A stretch of DNA of 22,052 nucleotides from Apostichopus californicus (taxonomy: Eukaryota; Echinodermata; Holothuroidea; Aspidochirotida; Stichopodidae): assembly GCA_020650975.1 (NCBI GenBank), contig JAIPMN010031543.1, positions 1 through 22,052 of the forward strand, read 5' to 3'. Each line of letters opens with the position of its first letter. The stretch's first letter is position 1. Under the pieces are notes generated by a model. It was not told the origin of the DNA, ran no database searches, and was given only the letters and a program-made list of their open reading frames with translations. The translations under genes and the position numbers were made by a program. Positions 1 to 12,300 of this stretch are shown here, piece by piece.

Positions 1-1
1 A

Positions 2-52
2 CCTCTGTCACCCAAGGAGGATGCAGATGAAGAGAGCAAAGTGGAGAAGTAG
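2..52 (+). CDS. Possible C-terminal end of an upstream gene (partial)
   Basis: From base 2 the plus strand reads an acidic, lysine-rich peptide, PLSPKEDADEESKVEK, closed by TAG at 50-52. The composition (E/D/K/S rich with an SP motif) is typical of a disordered C-terminal tail, and the codons look coding rather than random. The start of the exon lies outside the window, so no acceptor site or domain can be checked. The family cannot be named. It could also be a chance open stretch of 16 codons, so confidence is modest. If real, the DNA after base 52 is its 3' UTR. Confidence 0.35.
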   Translation, partial: PLSPKEDADEESKVEK

Positions 53-307
53 AGAGATTGTTCTGAACTCTGAAATGTTTCAAATTTATTCTCCTTCATA
101 TCGAACATCAGTCAACTTATACACAATCTTTGTTACCTCAGTATACATGGACTCTGTTACATTCGGTATCTTTGTAAAGTGTTTAATTGCAATAGACTTT
201 GCACTAGGCTGTAAATCAAGTGAAAATACATGGCAAGAACGAAGAGAGGTGTGTGATTGATTGTGAAGCAGGTTAAAATTGAACAGCGTGTGACATCTTC
301 AGATACT

Positions 308-715
308 TCGATCAGATAAGCATCGTTCAGATAAGAGAGATAGAGATAGAGATTTATTTCGTCCATAAGATATGGAAATTTGTCGCCCTGCAGCAAAACA
401 CATAAAGAATCAAAGTATAAAGTTACATACAGAATACAGTTAAATATTAGTATAAACAAAACACAGAGAAGTTGAATGAAAAGGTAAAAATATCAACAGC
501 AACAATATCCATACATGTGAGAAAAATATACACATATATACATATACATACATATAACAAAAACAAACAGACAAGACTATAAAACAAAAGAAACCTATCT
601 AACAACCCTCTGGTTGAAAAGAGAAACAGAATTGGGTAAAAAAGAAAACCTGAAAAGGAAACCTAAAAAAGAAAACCTGAAGATAAATCGTTCAGATAAG
701 CATCGTTCAGATAAG
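308..715 (-). mobile_element. 5'-truncated non-LTR retrotransposon insertion with target-site duplications
   Basis: A 28-bp sequence, TCG(A/T)TCAGATAAG followed by CATCGTTCAGATAAG, occurs at 308-335 and again at 688-715 with one mismatch. Between the copies lies about 350 bp. Read on the minus strand, this insert ends with a LINE-like 3' terminus (GCAGGGCGACAAATTTCC, then TGGACGAAATAAA) and a (TCTCTA)n tail that abuts the left copy. Direct repeats of this length, a simple-repeat tail on one side and no long open frame are the marks of target-primed reverse transcription of a truncated LINE, probably CR1/L2-like. The clade is a guess from the tail. The insert also holds AT-rich simple sequence, including (ATAC/ATAT)n near 525-556. 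Confidence 0.65.
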
Positions 716-889
716 CAAGAGGGTGGCTGTTGTACGTTGACTTGTATGTAAATTAATATACAACCAAGTGACTTGTCCTTTGAGGTCTTCAAGAGAAGAT
801 GCCACCTGATCATCTGTGACCACAGGGCTTATGTTCGTGGTAAAAAGGATTCATCCCTGACCGGATTTACACATAATTTATGAAATGGC
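716..889. other. Intergenic, no feature seen
   Basis: This is AT-rich intergenic DNA between the retrotransposon insertion and the tandem repeat. Short open frames here have no recognisable protein character. I see no gene. Confidence 0.5.
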
Positions 890-1430
890 CTAAAGCACTA
901 CATTAGTAATTATAATGGCTTACGTTTGTTTTAATAATGGCTTACGTTTGTGTTAGTAATTCGTTACATTTGTGTTAATAATGGCTTATGTTGTGGTAGC
1001 CGTTTCTAAAGCAGGGCGCTCTCCTAATGCACATGATCTTTACTGTTTAAAGCTCTCTGAATCGAATCTTTCGTTTGTGTTTATAATGGCTTACGTTTGT
1101 GTTAACAATGGCTTATGTTGTGGTAACAGTTTCTAAGGCATGGCGCTGTCTGAATGTACATGATCTTGACTGTTTACAGCTCTCTGAATCAAAGAATCTT
1201 ACGTTTGTAATAATATAATAATAATGGGTTACATTGTGGTAACAGTTTCTAAACCAGGGTGCTGTCTGAATGTACATGATCTTGACTGTTTACAGCTCTC
1301 TGAATCAAAGAATCCTACGTTTGTAATAATATAATAATAATGGGTTACGTTGTTGTAACAGTTTCTAACCGGGCGCTGTCTGAATGCACATGATCTAAAT
1401 TACTGTTTACAGCTCTCAGAATCAAAAGTA
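890..1430. repeat. Tandem repeat, 116-127-bp unit, about four copies
   Basis: The landmark GTTTCTAA recurs at 1002, 1129, 1245 and 1361. The landmark AGCTCTC recurs at 1051, 1178, 1294 and 1411. Both give spacings of 127, 116 and 116-117 bp. Each unit also carries a TTACGTTTGT-type block, a GGGCGCTGTCTGAATG-like block and CATGATCT. A shorter internal motif (AATGGCTTACGTTTGTGTT) is itself repeated near 905-980 and 1084-1120. The copies differ by small indels and substitutions, so this is an ageing local array, not a homogeneous satellite. Confidence 0.8.
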
Positions 1431-3162
1431 ACACAATCATCGTGTGAAAGCACCCGTCACCATTTTAACATGCCCGATGCGCTTACATACAGATGCGCCT
1501 GGTGACTGACTAGCTCAAGTTTCCACTTGAGCAATTTGTCAAAACAAAAACAGGGCTTTAGAAAACTCAACATAAGGCGCTCAAAACATATTGTTTTTAT
1601 TTGGCGCTTCGAAAAGAAGTTTCAAAAGATCTCTTTGATAATTTCGATCTACTAGTTAATCATCTCAGAGTACTATTATAATCTTCAGTCAGAGACTGTA
1701 GTTTGTCAATTCTTCATGTAATAGCTTAGGACTTTTATGAAAGCGCCCTCTGTAGATTTAGGGTGTGTCTGGAGAGCTGAATTTATTCCTGATATTACTT
1801 GATATTACACACTTAACTACAGTGAAATCACCGAAACATGAACATGTATGAAATTGATGATCAGTATTAGTTTTCAATGGACAAGTTGCAGACCTGAATG
1901 CTAATAATGACAGGTTATGTTTAATTAATAATTAATTGCTAATTAATCCACTTTTCTGGATTGTTACATCCACTTTCACCATGTTGGTAATAAAAGACAA
2001 GACACCTTTCTATATATTTGTTATACGTGTATTTTTCTATTACTTTAGTTTACTTTATTTATTCTATACATCAAACTAAATTAGCATAAAGTGTTTTTTA
2101 AAGCTGCAATATGCATTCCGTTATGACGGTCATAACAATCTTTTTATGGCGGTAATGTATTGTGTGTACTAAAATAATCACACAATCATAACAATTTACT
2201 TTTTTGGTCATAACATTTTGGCTTTTAGCCAGAGTTTGAGCAAAAGAAAATCCAAATGTAAACATCTTCTGTTTTACGTCTTTTGAAGACGTTTCTTGAA
2301 GATGTTTTTTGAAGACATCAGTTGAGCTAAGAATTTATGATATGTCTAGCACATTGCATAATGCCAGTCACAGACTTCACCGCTTCAAGTCTCTTCCACC
2401 TCTATTAGAGCAAGCTCTTCGTGGACACCAGACAAACACCCTCCAATCATTCAAGGGTGTGTAGACTCGCGCACAAAGAAACGTCTCATGCCGGTAATCT
2501 GACCTAGTTTCGAATGAGGTGTAACAGAAGTGTTAGACACCACCATCGATCCCAGAAAAAACACAGATTGCTACCGTCGGTAATTAGACACTAGTGCACA
2601 GTCAGTACATGCAGCTACGGTCAATACCCACCACACAGTGGACATAGCAGCGTGGACATCTCAGGTCTAGATAAAAGATAACAAGGTATCACGTATCATT
2701 ACTGTCTGCATTTTGTAGCGACAAGAAGAAAAAGTCATTTGCAAGCAATGGAAAGTTAACTTTTTCAGAGTTTGTGAAGCACACGGTTTGGGGCAAGTCT
2801 TCAATGCCTTTAATCACTGGGAGTCGGTACATTGGTCACTGGGGTTTCTTTTTCACTGTCACCTATTGAGGTCAAGACATTAGCTCATACACATCTGATT
2901 AATGTTCTGAACAAGATTTTTTCCTTTTGTCAGTAAAAAAAAAAAAAATGCAGATCACAGTGATCCTGATTGATGTCTTCATTTGGATATTTCATTCGCT
3001 TGATCTCCACACATGAGCCAAATTGTAGTATTAAATATAAATTGTCAAGATTTAGTGATTATCTAGTTACTATCTATCAGTTCCAAAAAGACCGTTGATA
3101 GCTGCTAATGTGGCTGTTTTATAATGGGATGCATATTGAAAGCATTAAAAGCAAAGAACATG
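1431..3162. other. Intergenic and 3' flank of the minus-strand gene
   Basis: No coding exon is visible on either strand. The stretch contains AT-rich patches (about 1918-1950 and 2030-2100), a perfect inverted repeat GTTATGAC-g-GTCATAAC at 2120-2136, a poly-A run near 2935-2948 and repeated GAAGACGT/GAAGAC words near 2276-2320. The 3' UTR of the FIRRM gene must begin at 3162 and run leftward. Candidate minus-strand poly(A) signals are ATTAAA at 2809-2814 and overlapping AATAAA at 2054-2063. I cannot choose between them without transcripts. Confidence 0.45.
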
Positions 3163-3342
3163 TTATAATTGTTTGGCTTCCATCAGGGAAATGGACAGGC
3201 CATCAAGTTGAGAGATCAGCCAAGGAGGTTTGTGGTCAAGTACAGAAATTAATTGTTTGACTCGTTGCATTCCATATTCAATTTCCTGCAGCTCCATTTC
3301 CAAAGACTTCTCACTGTCTACTCTTAGTTTCTTGGGCTGTGG
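3163..3342 (-). CDS. FIRRM: FIRRM terminal coding exon (exon 18)
   Basis: The acceptor is CTTTCTCTGATAG just above 3342, and the frame runs 59 codons to TAA at 3165-3163. The peptide has a lysine-rich start (PQPKKLRVDSEK), a heptad-like helix (MELQEIEYGMQRVKQLISVL) and the block DHKPPWLISQLDGL. This corresponds to the human C-terminus, where a helix precedes a PAWL block and a last amphipathic helix. The exon joins exon 17 in phase 0. The conserved end supports this stop as the natural one. Confidence 0.85.
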   Translation of the reverse strand, partial: PQPKKLRVDSEKSLEMELQEIEYGMQRVKQLISVLDHKPPWLISQLDGLSISLMEAKQL

Positions 3343-6300
3343 CTATCAGAGAAAGAAGAAGAGGAAAAAAATCACATGAAAAGATATTTGTTCAGATCTG
3401 GGAATACTTTAGTGTTCACAATTTGTATGGCAGTTTTGAGGTTTATGTATTTTTGGTTCTCGTACAGATACTGAAGATGGTTTTGTACACAAAAGTTGCT
3501 ACAAAATTGTTGCTGCATTTGTGACGCCATTTGCCCATTTTGTATAAAAGCATTTTGATATGCAAAACCGGATAAACCAGAAACGTGGTTACGAAACGAA
3601 ATCACACCTGCTATACATTGTGTTCGAGAAGCTTTTGTTGTAAACTATGTTGAGCAAATGGTGTAGTGGAGACTTATTTCATGCATTCTTTGGTAATAAA
3701 CTGAAAATGGTTTGCTTCTGTATACAAAACCTGGTATAAAATGTCTTCCATTTGTGTATAAACTATTTGCCCATTATGTAGAGCATCTTGACATGCAAAC
3801 CTGGATACATTAATAACATCTCTGCAACACTGAAACAACAGTTCTATATACAGCCTGCAACAGTTACACAAGCAATCGCGACCAGTTTGGAAGGAATCTA
3901 TAGGTGTTGGAATTTGAGATAATTTAGACATGTTAATGATCCTGTATCAGGCTCAGAATTCAAGCTATTAACTGACCAAATGTCAGGGGAAATTAAGATC
4001 CTAAACACACGATAAGTCTGATAACAATCGTCTGCCAAAAACATCCGACTGACATAAGCTCCTAATTACTGCATGCTATCAGCAAATATTGGGCTGCTCC
4101 CTCAAGCCTCCGCAGTAACTTTTCGTGTGCTGTAAGGCAGGTAAATGTGTGAATTTCTCGGCCTGCGGCATTGATGAATTGTTACTGTTAATTTATTGTC
4201 CAGGTTAGCATGGACAAATGATGTAACAGATAAAACTGTTCACACATTTTCTCTTTTACCCACAGCAGAACCATCTCTATGTCAACCTGCCACATCCACC
4301 TTTATACAAAACCACATATGCTGGTCCACATACAGGCCTACCAAAGCCCTCCTCCCTCCCCCACCCCCCTTTCCCCTCCCCAATACACCATCACGCTGAG
4401 GAACGACCACCATCCTTTGAGACTATATTTCATACAATTGCTTGCTACCTCTGTTAAGTCTTGATCCATTCTGCTCCCAGATCTTCCATGCATCAATGGT
4501 GGTTGATCTGCTGCCTCTTCCTTACTCTTGTTCCAAGCTTCTCTACGATTTAAGACACTCTTGTACTGTTCCTTCAAAAGTTCCTCGTCCGATTTGTTGT
4601 CTGGGATGGGTACGGCATTCTGAGGGTAATATGGCATGGTGTGTTAGGTTCATGGGCAACAGTATTGCACCCAAACTTGTTTTTGAATTTTAATGTTATA
4701 AACCACAGAATTATGTCTAGATATCCAGCAAAGCCACAAAAAAGTATTCTCAGAGAAAAAGAAATGCTTAAGAGTGTGACTGAAAACGAATAAAACCATT
4801 TTACAAGTTTCAACCATTTTTGCACAGTTGGCTGACCACAAGTACTTTTCAGGTGCATAAATGAATCTACAATCCATATGCAGTGACTGTTGGTTATATC
4901 ACTGGGTTATACATAGGCAGTGGTGCACCAAACAGTTACTGGGGAGATTCTAATATCTCATGATAAGGTAGTTTAACCATTTAATGAGGATTCCTCTCAG
5001 ACTTTTGCCTCATTTCAAACTCTAAGTTGACAATTTCATTGAAGAAATGAACAATGGAAAATGTGGAAATTATGAATAAAGTTTTGGGCTAAAAGGGGAT
5101 TGGAACCAGTGACCTATAAGTTACAAGCCCTGTGCTTTACCAAGCTGAATTATCCAGCCCTTAGTTGGTGGCAATCCCTATATAGAGCCAGTTCTTTGCA
5201 GTTGGCAGTCAGACGCCACAGTACCATGCATGCACTGTGTAATCAGAGATCTCACCACAATTTCATTGAATGCAAACCAGAAAGCAGTAGGGAAGATTCA
5301 AAACAAATCTGGCTTTGTGTGTACATGTTTCTTTGTGCAGATGTAAATAAACAAACTCACTGACAATTTATAAACAAACTGGGGTGCCAGGCCGAAGCCA
5401 TAGAAGTCATGCAACAATATTAATCTTGGGGGGCACAGCACTTAATTAGGCGGGGGGACACAATGTTTATTTGTGAATGCCGTCCTGGGGTAGGGTTCTA
5501 AGGTGAGGGGGTGTCCCCCTCCCCTTTGAGAAATGTTTGATGAATTATGGGTCCTTACATGTAATCTGGTGCTATATTTTGCAACTTGAAGTAACTTCAT
5601 GTTCAAGAATTTTTCGGGGTTAGTCTGTTCGCTATTTATGTTTTCAATTGAGGCAGATAAAGGTTTTGTTATTTTGTAACACTTCAAATTGCATCTGGGG
5701 TCCACGTTTTTTTTGGGAGGGCCAGTGCCCCCCCCCCCCCCAGGCCACCCCTTGGCGGCACCACTGCATGCAAGTATGGACCACACCCAAACTAAATTCT
5801 TTAAGAATAAAAGTTAAAGCTAAACCTGATTCAGAAACTCCACGACTGTACTTTTCGTGGCATCATCATGTAGGCATTCAGGAACCAGATGCTCATGGGT
5901 TGTTTCCTGTTGAAATGAAAACAATGATCAGGTTACTCTGCATTAGAATGGGCTGGATTTTCATTATTTTTTCAGGTTGCTTACAGCCAAAGTGATGGTT
6001 AATGGTATACAACATATTTGCTTACCTCTGCAAATTTACTGAAGGCTTCTAGTGCTAGCTGTTGAAGAATTGGGCTTTTGTCACACAAGAGGGATGAAAA
6101 TACTCTTGGAATTAGCTCAAACAGTCCATCATTCTGTAAAAGCAATAAAAGAGGAACTTTTGAGATATTATACCTTGGTGCCGATCGAGCTGTTAAGAAT
6201 ATCGTCTGCCTCTGCAATGCGTAACAAGGCACAACAAATCCAGTGGAAACATTAAGATGTACCATTGACTATTAACAGAACCCTCTCACAACTAGAGGAA

Positions 6301-9300
6301 ATTGCTTGTCACTTTCATTCGTACCAGTCACCAGGTGTCTTTTTTAAACTTTATTATCACAGTTCAACAGAAAAAGTAAGGGTGTATCTCAAGGAAAATA
6401 TATCTCTACGAAATAAAAGAATGCATTTCCTACACATGTCTCCTTCACAGACAAGAACATGGATATTTGCAAGGGAAAATGCAGATTGTTGGGTGATTGA
6501 TTAGTTTCCCTCATGCATATTCATGCCAATCAGTGGTCATTTTGGTCATAATCGCTGGTATTCACAATTCCACATTATTTAGTAGAAGGAACATATTCAG
6601 TGGAAAATAAAAGATATTTAGTTCCCTCCCACCCCCCTCATTTGGTTAATAATTTACTGAATACTAAACATAATTATCAATTTATTTTAAAATATGACAC
6701 ATCTACCAATGAGACTCACTAAAGCATGAATTTCATCTAACAATAAAGAAGAGACTCACCTGTGTCTGGTCGGGGAGTGTGAGCTGACCAAGTTTGTGTA
6801 GTAATGAAATTGAGCTGCTCCGGAGAGCCATGGACGAGGAAGTCGAACACGTTACTTTCAAAATCTAAAGTAGAAAGAAAAGGGTCTTTTTCTTCTGTGA
6901 GACATCTTACAAGTTCTTTCATGCAAATTAAGTGTATTGTGCATCATTAAAGAATGACACCATGTTTAAAGAATATTATTTATAGAACCATAGGTAACGT
7001 AATATACTGAAAATATGCAAATTTTGTGGCAAGAACTGGTTCTTTTGTCATCCTGCAAATAGACCAATCTTTCCTCTACCCTGGCTGCCTCTCCCCCCCT
7101 TTGAAAAAGCCTCTTTGAGAGTTGAAAAGTAGGGCGACCGCACGGTTTATCAACGTCAAGGAAAAATCATGAGATTTTTGTTAAATGAAGTGTGAACATA
7201 CCGTTTCTAAATCACCGAGACTAAACTCCAACAAGAGATGACTGCATATTTCTAAGAGAGGTGATAAAATGGGTTCCAAATGTTTGTTTTGCAGTGGCAT
7301 GCTCCGGAGACAGTCGAGGGTACATTTAGCCAGTTCTGAGGTGACTTGTGGTTGGATTGGAAGTGGACTTGGTCGATGCTGGTGGAGGACTCTGCACATG
7401 TCCACTGCAGCACCGTGCTGTGAGGAGACAAGATGCACGGGATTCGTTATCCTCCAGGAACCCGAGTTACCTTGAGATCGTAACACGATGTTGTGTTGCA
7501 AACGTATGAACCGGAAAGCCAACAGGCTTACTGATTCATTTCCACACTTGATATGAAAAGACTCAATAGTAGATGAACACAAGGTATTGCAGGTTTGACT
7601 ATTGCTACCAGTGAGATAATTGGACTCGCTTGGACCTACATATCAAATATGAAGTTCACCAAAGCCTCACTTTTTGGGTGACCATTGTGCTTACAAACAG
7701 TATAACATAAACACTGACACACACATCTCATCACCACTGCATTTATGCTGTATTCCTGCCTTTGGTAAGGATTACCAAAACTTGGCAAATAGCTGTATCT
7801 TGTTACTAATAGACACAAACACTCCAAAATTGCCACAAAAATTTAGCTCACCAAATTAACGAGCGTTTCGACATTTTTAGACTGGCTGTAAATGTCCATC
7901 GTCTTCAGATAGTGACTGGCCAGTAGGAGACAAACTTCCTTCCTAGAATCTAAAGAGAATGTCTGTAGTGGAAGCCTGCTCCACAAATTAGTGTGATCGG
8001 CTGGAGGAAAACATTGGATAAATTCATTCTGGAAAATGGAGAAAAAAAGAAAACAAAAATTAAAACGCAATCTGTGTGGTTCTATATTGAAGACTTGGAC
8101 GCAGAACACAGGATGATATTTAGTAACAGACTGTAGGGTTAGCACTCAATTTGGTGGGTAGGTACACATATGATAGAAAATATTTTAAGAATCCAGCATT
8201 ATGTGTGGTTGTCACTTTTGAGTCAGGAGTTAAAAGAATCTTGACAATACATTTTCTGACTTTGGACATATATATATTACAATGAGAAATGGGTTTATAT
8301 ATTAGGTATGATACACATAGGCGTTGGAGCCCAATTTGATTTGGGGGGGCTGTAACGACTTGCCCGAAACAACATGTTAATGTACATGTCATATAGGCTT
8401 TTACATTAGTAATGGCATTAGTAATGGCGAATTAGTCGGGCAAGCTTACAACTTTATTTTTAATTACCAAGGAGATTTTTTTAAACTATTGATTTCCTTT
8501 AGCTACATCATTTCAAGTTATTTTCTTTCAGTAGGTGCCCTAAACAATACATTTTCACAAAAATATTTGGTTGGGTGGCTGCAGCCTCCCCTCCCCGCCT
8601 ATGATGATACATTACTGCAGCCCTACAAGTTGGAAATATATACACTACACATTACATAGAAGTATTAAAATTTAAAATCTTTCTGGAAAAAATTCAACAT
8701 TATGTGGTGATTACTGCTAGAACAAACTAAGTTTGTATTGGGTCTGACATGGATTTTAAATCTCTGAGAATTTACCTGTGTGCATCTTTACCACTGCTTT
8801 ATGCTATGAGTAAAGTCAATTTTAAATATTGCCATGACTACCAACCTGACTACTCTCAGCCATTAATGGTACGAGACGTTGCAGCAGGAGGCAGAGGTGA
8901 ATGCATCCAGGGCTCTGATTGGTCCGCAGAGATTTGACTAACCTCGTCAGGAATTTGCAATGGTTGAAGCAGACCTCAGCTGTTCCATACCTAGGTGAGA
9001 AATAGAACTAACTGACTGAAGTGTTTCCTTTGCCCACATTTTGTATATTTATTAAAACACTGCAGACATGTTTTGAAACTTTGCTGAATTCACATGATCA
9101 GCAAGTTTCTTGCACTCGTGTTAACCAGTTCAGCCTACAGGAGACCATAGGTGTATACTTTTCACTTATGGGAAAGATTGTATATGACCCTGACAATTTG
9201 AAACTTTTGAGATAAAAAGAGACCAACTTGAATACTAAAATTTCCCATAGGTTACCTGGCAAGGAAGCACCATACATCCATAGCAACCAAGGCCTTGGTA

Positions 9301-12300
9301 AACTCATCACTGATCACAGCCTTTAGCAGACACTGTACTGTTTTGCTAAACTGACGAGGAGTGGTCGTGGCAAGAAAGCTATTGAGGTATGTTACAATGT
9401 GTTCATGTAGTGTGACTTTTGTTTGGGCATGCCCATCATGCATCACACCAGGCATCATGACAGGAAGTGAACATTCTGTATAACCTGTAAAAATGGAGGG
9501 AATGGTTACAACATGTTAGACATTTTGTAGAACAAAGCAATGATTAATCCAACAACTTTCTAAATAAGTAAAAAAATACAGCTACAAATAGACGCTATCT
9601 CATCCATAGCAAAGCAGATCATAAATGCACAAGATCAACAATTATTTACAAGCTAGCTTACATTTCTACAAAAAATGGTTCAGATTTCAGAGAGAAAATA
9701 AGCTTGGGTCTGTCAATGAAGCCTTGAAAGTCTTTCCTTCCATACAGTGCTGCATGATATTGTGTAGTATTAATATATGTATTACTTCTACTGCACTATA
9801 CTCTAATGTATGCAAAAAGCTGAATAGGCAATTCTGATTGGCCACTGGAATAGTACCATGGTAACGACGTAGATTTCTCTCAGTTTATTGGTCTGTATTG
9901 ATCAATCATTATATATCTATCACTCACATTTAGCCACTGTCTGCAGCACACATTGCACCACAGAGTCGACTGTTGGATCGCCCTCGACCGCCCTGAGACC
10001 ATGGTACCTATCTTGGATTTCTTCGTCACATTTCGGCAAGTGTGCCAGAACATTTGTTAATGTTATTAAATAACCAAATGGATGAAACTCCTCTTCAAGA
10101 TCTGTGAGTTTCAATAAAAGGAACATTTGTAAAGTGAACCAATCGAGTCATAACAGAACCTGAAATAGACGGATTCTAAATTCAACTGGTCACATGATAC
10201 ATTTGTCTTCCTATTTGGCAAATATGAGTAGAAAAACATTGATATGAACAAAACGGAAATGAAAGAACGGTATGTGTTATCTCAATATGGCGAACACAGG
10301 TTTCTGTATATGTATAGTCTTGGTACTAATTCCATCAGTGCCACTCACACTTATCTAGCATCATACTTTCATTGTGTAACATTTTTTACTTTTAATTCCA
10401 CTGCCAAGTATTGGTGAGGAAGGTCACAGGGGGACCGAAAATTCCAATATATTTTCTAAACCAGTACTCCTTATTTGTCAAATATTTTCAATTTCAAATT
10501 TATTTCAAAATTATGAGTGATATCTTATTTCTCTGCCTTTTCCTAATAATTTTCTGTATAATCTGTCTGTCTGTCTGTCTATCTGTCTGTCTGTCTGTCT
10601 GTGTGTGTCTATCTATCTATCTACCACCTTTATTCACTTGAATATTACCTCTACTATCAAAAATGTCCTATTTCTTTAACTTAATCATGACTTAAAAAAT
10701 CAGAGAAGGCGTACCCTGTTTAGGGTTCAGAAGGTTGGCACAAAATCTACTGCAAGGAACGAGCATTTGGAGAAGAGGTTCAATGCACACAAGGAATGAT
10801 CTTCTCAATTCTTCCTCAGAATTTGCTGTAATGGACGGGGCTAGCAAGCTGGGAGGAAAATGGCTGCAAGAAAAAAAAGGGGGGGGGAATTGAATTAAAA
10901 TGAAAGGTAGGACCATTTAAATAGCGAGTGAAATCTTGATGAACTGAGATATATTAATGTCAGGGAATAAAAACAGATTAAAGGTCCATATTGCATTTAT
11001 CTGGAATTTTTTACATTCCATTGTCACTTACATTCACTTACATACTTGCAGCTAGCGATTGATGAAAGAGAGATTTATACTGTGATAGAATTTTTGACTT
11101 GGCGAAACGAGCAAAATGAACAGAAATTATGAAGGTCATTCATGATATAATTTATTGAAGAAAAATACACGTTTCTGACAATATAGTCTTACTGTTATAA
11201 AGAATTTATTTCAGCAGTGCATGATAACACATTCCTACCTGTTAAGATAGACCACTAACTCGTACAGTACTGTACAGCACTCGTCCAAAGATGATTCAAA
11301 CTCCTTCAGTAGATGTAAAAGCATTTTGGCAAATAATCCACAAATTTTGACTGTCTTTGAAAACCCCTTCTGGTCATTCGTTTGTGGGGAGGAACTGTTT
11401 TCCTTTGGTTCCAGAGGAGCCGATTTCAAAGCATGCTGGAAATGTGACCGTATCTCTGAACAGAGACCAGCAACGATAACAGGGACCTAAAGTAAAACCA
11501 AAAAAAAAAACAAAGCAAATAGCCCAATGTCGTCACTCAACAAGTTTTCTACCTCAGTTTCTTCAAAGGTAACAATATCTTTACTTTGACCTCTCGTGGT
11601 AAATAATGAGATGTAATTCACACAGTATGACAGTTAAAGAATCATGTTGTGTAATCCCCACATGTAGCGAATTAAAAATCCAGGGAAGGGGTTTGTTGCA
11701 TAACCTGCCCAGTAATGTCATATTTAGGATACATCCACTTAGAAAACACATTAATAGTCTAATGTCAAAATTGTGCCCATGGAGAAGGATATTGGTCTAA
11801 GAATAGAGGAAACTGAAATACTTTCAAAATATTTAAGGTTAATCTAGACATCTTTACTAAAGAAGACATGTGAACATACCTGCTCATACCTTCTGATTAA
11901 CCATGTAAGCAGACCAGCCATAGACTGATTAATCATGTGAGCAGACCAGCCATAGACTGATTAATCATATGAGCAGACTGTCCATAGACTGATTAACCAT
12001 GTAAGCAGACATACTCATATACTCTCATTAACCATGTAAGCAGACCAGCCATAGACTGATTAAACCATGTGAGCAGACTGTCCATAGACTGATTAATTAT
12101 GTGAGCAGACCAGCCATAGACTGATTAATCATGTAAGCAGACCAGCCATAGACTGATTAATCATGTGAGCAGACCAGCCATAGACTGATTTAATCATGTG
12201 AGCAGACCAGCCATAGACTGATTAATCATGTGAGCAGACCAGCCATAGACTGATTAATCATGTGAGCAGACCAGCCATAGACTGATTTAATCATGTGAGC

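Larger units (their letters stand above)
4620..5825. other. FIRRM intron 16, carrying a tRNA-like sequence and a possible MITE
   Basis: This intron separates exon 17 from exon 16. Apart from the tRNA-like stretch (5085-5160) and the G/C-rich candidate element (5415-5766), both listed separately, I see no coding exon. The minus-strand open frames at 4858-4574 and 4877-4650 partly overlap exon 17 in other frames and have no family character. Confidence 0.55.

Noticed and set aside
4196..4693. Plus-strand open frames with Pro-rich peptide
   Set aside because: The proline comes from a C-rich simple stretch near 4347-4380, and the rest is antisense to FIRRM exon 17.
5379..5414. Left border of the candidate MITE at CTGGGGTGCC (5379)
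   Set aside because: It resembles the right terminus, but the flanking 8 bases do not match the right flank; the CATGCAA pair favours 5415.
5442..5995. Open frames on both strands with Gly-rich or Pro-rich ends
   Set aside because: They are produced by the G/C homopolymers of the candidate MITE; no family character or splice context.
6737..6922. Minus-strand open frame starting MKELVRCL
   Set aside because: It overlaps FIRRM exon 14, but the phase-0 join and family similarity are in a different frame.
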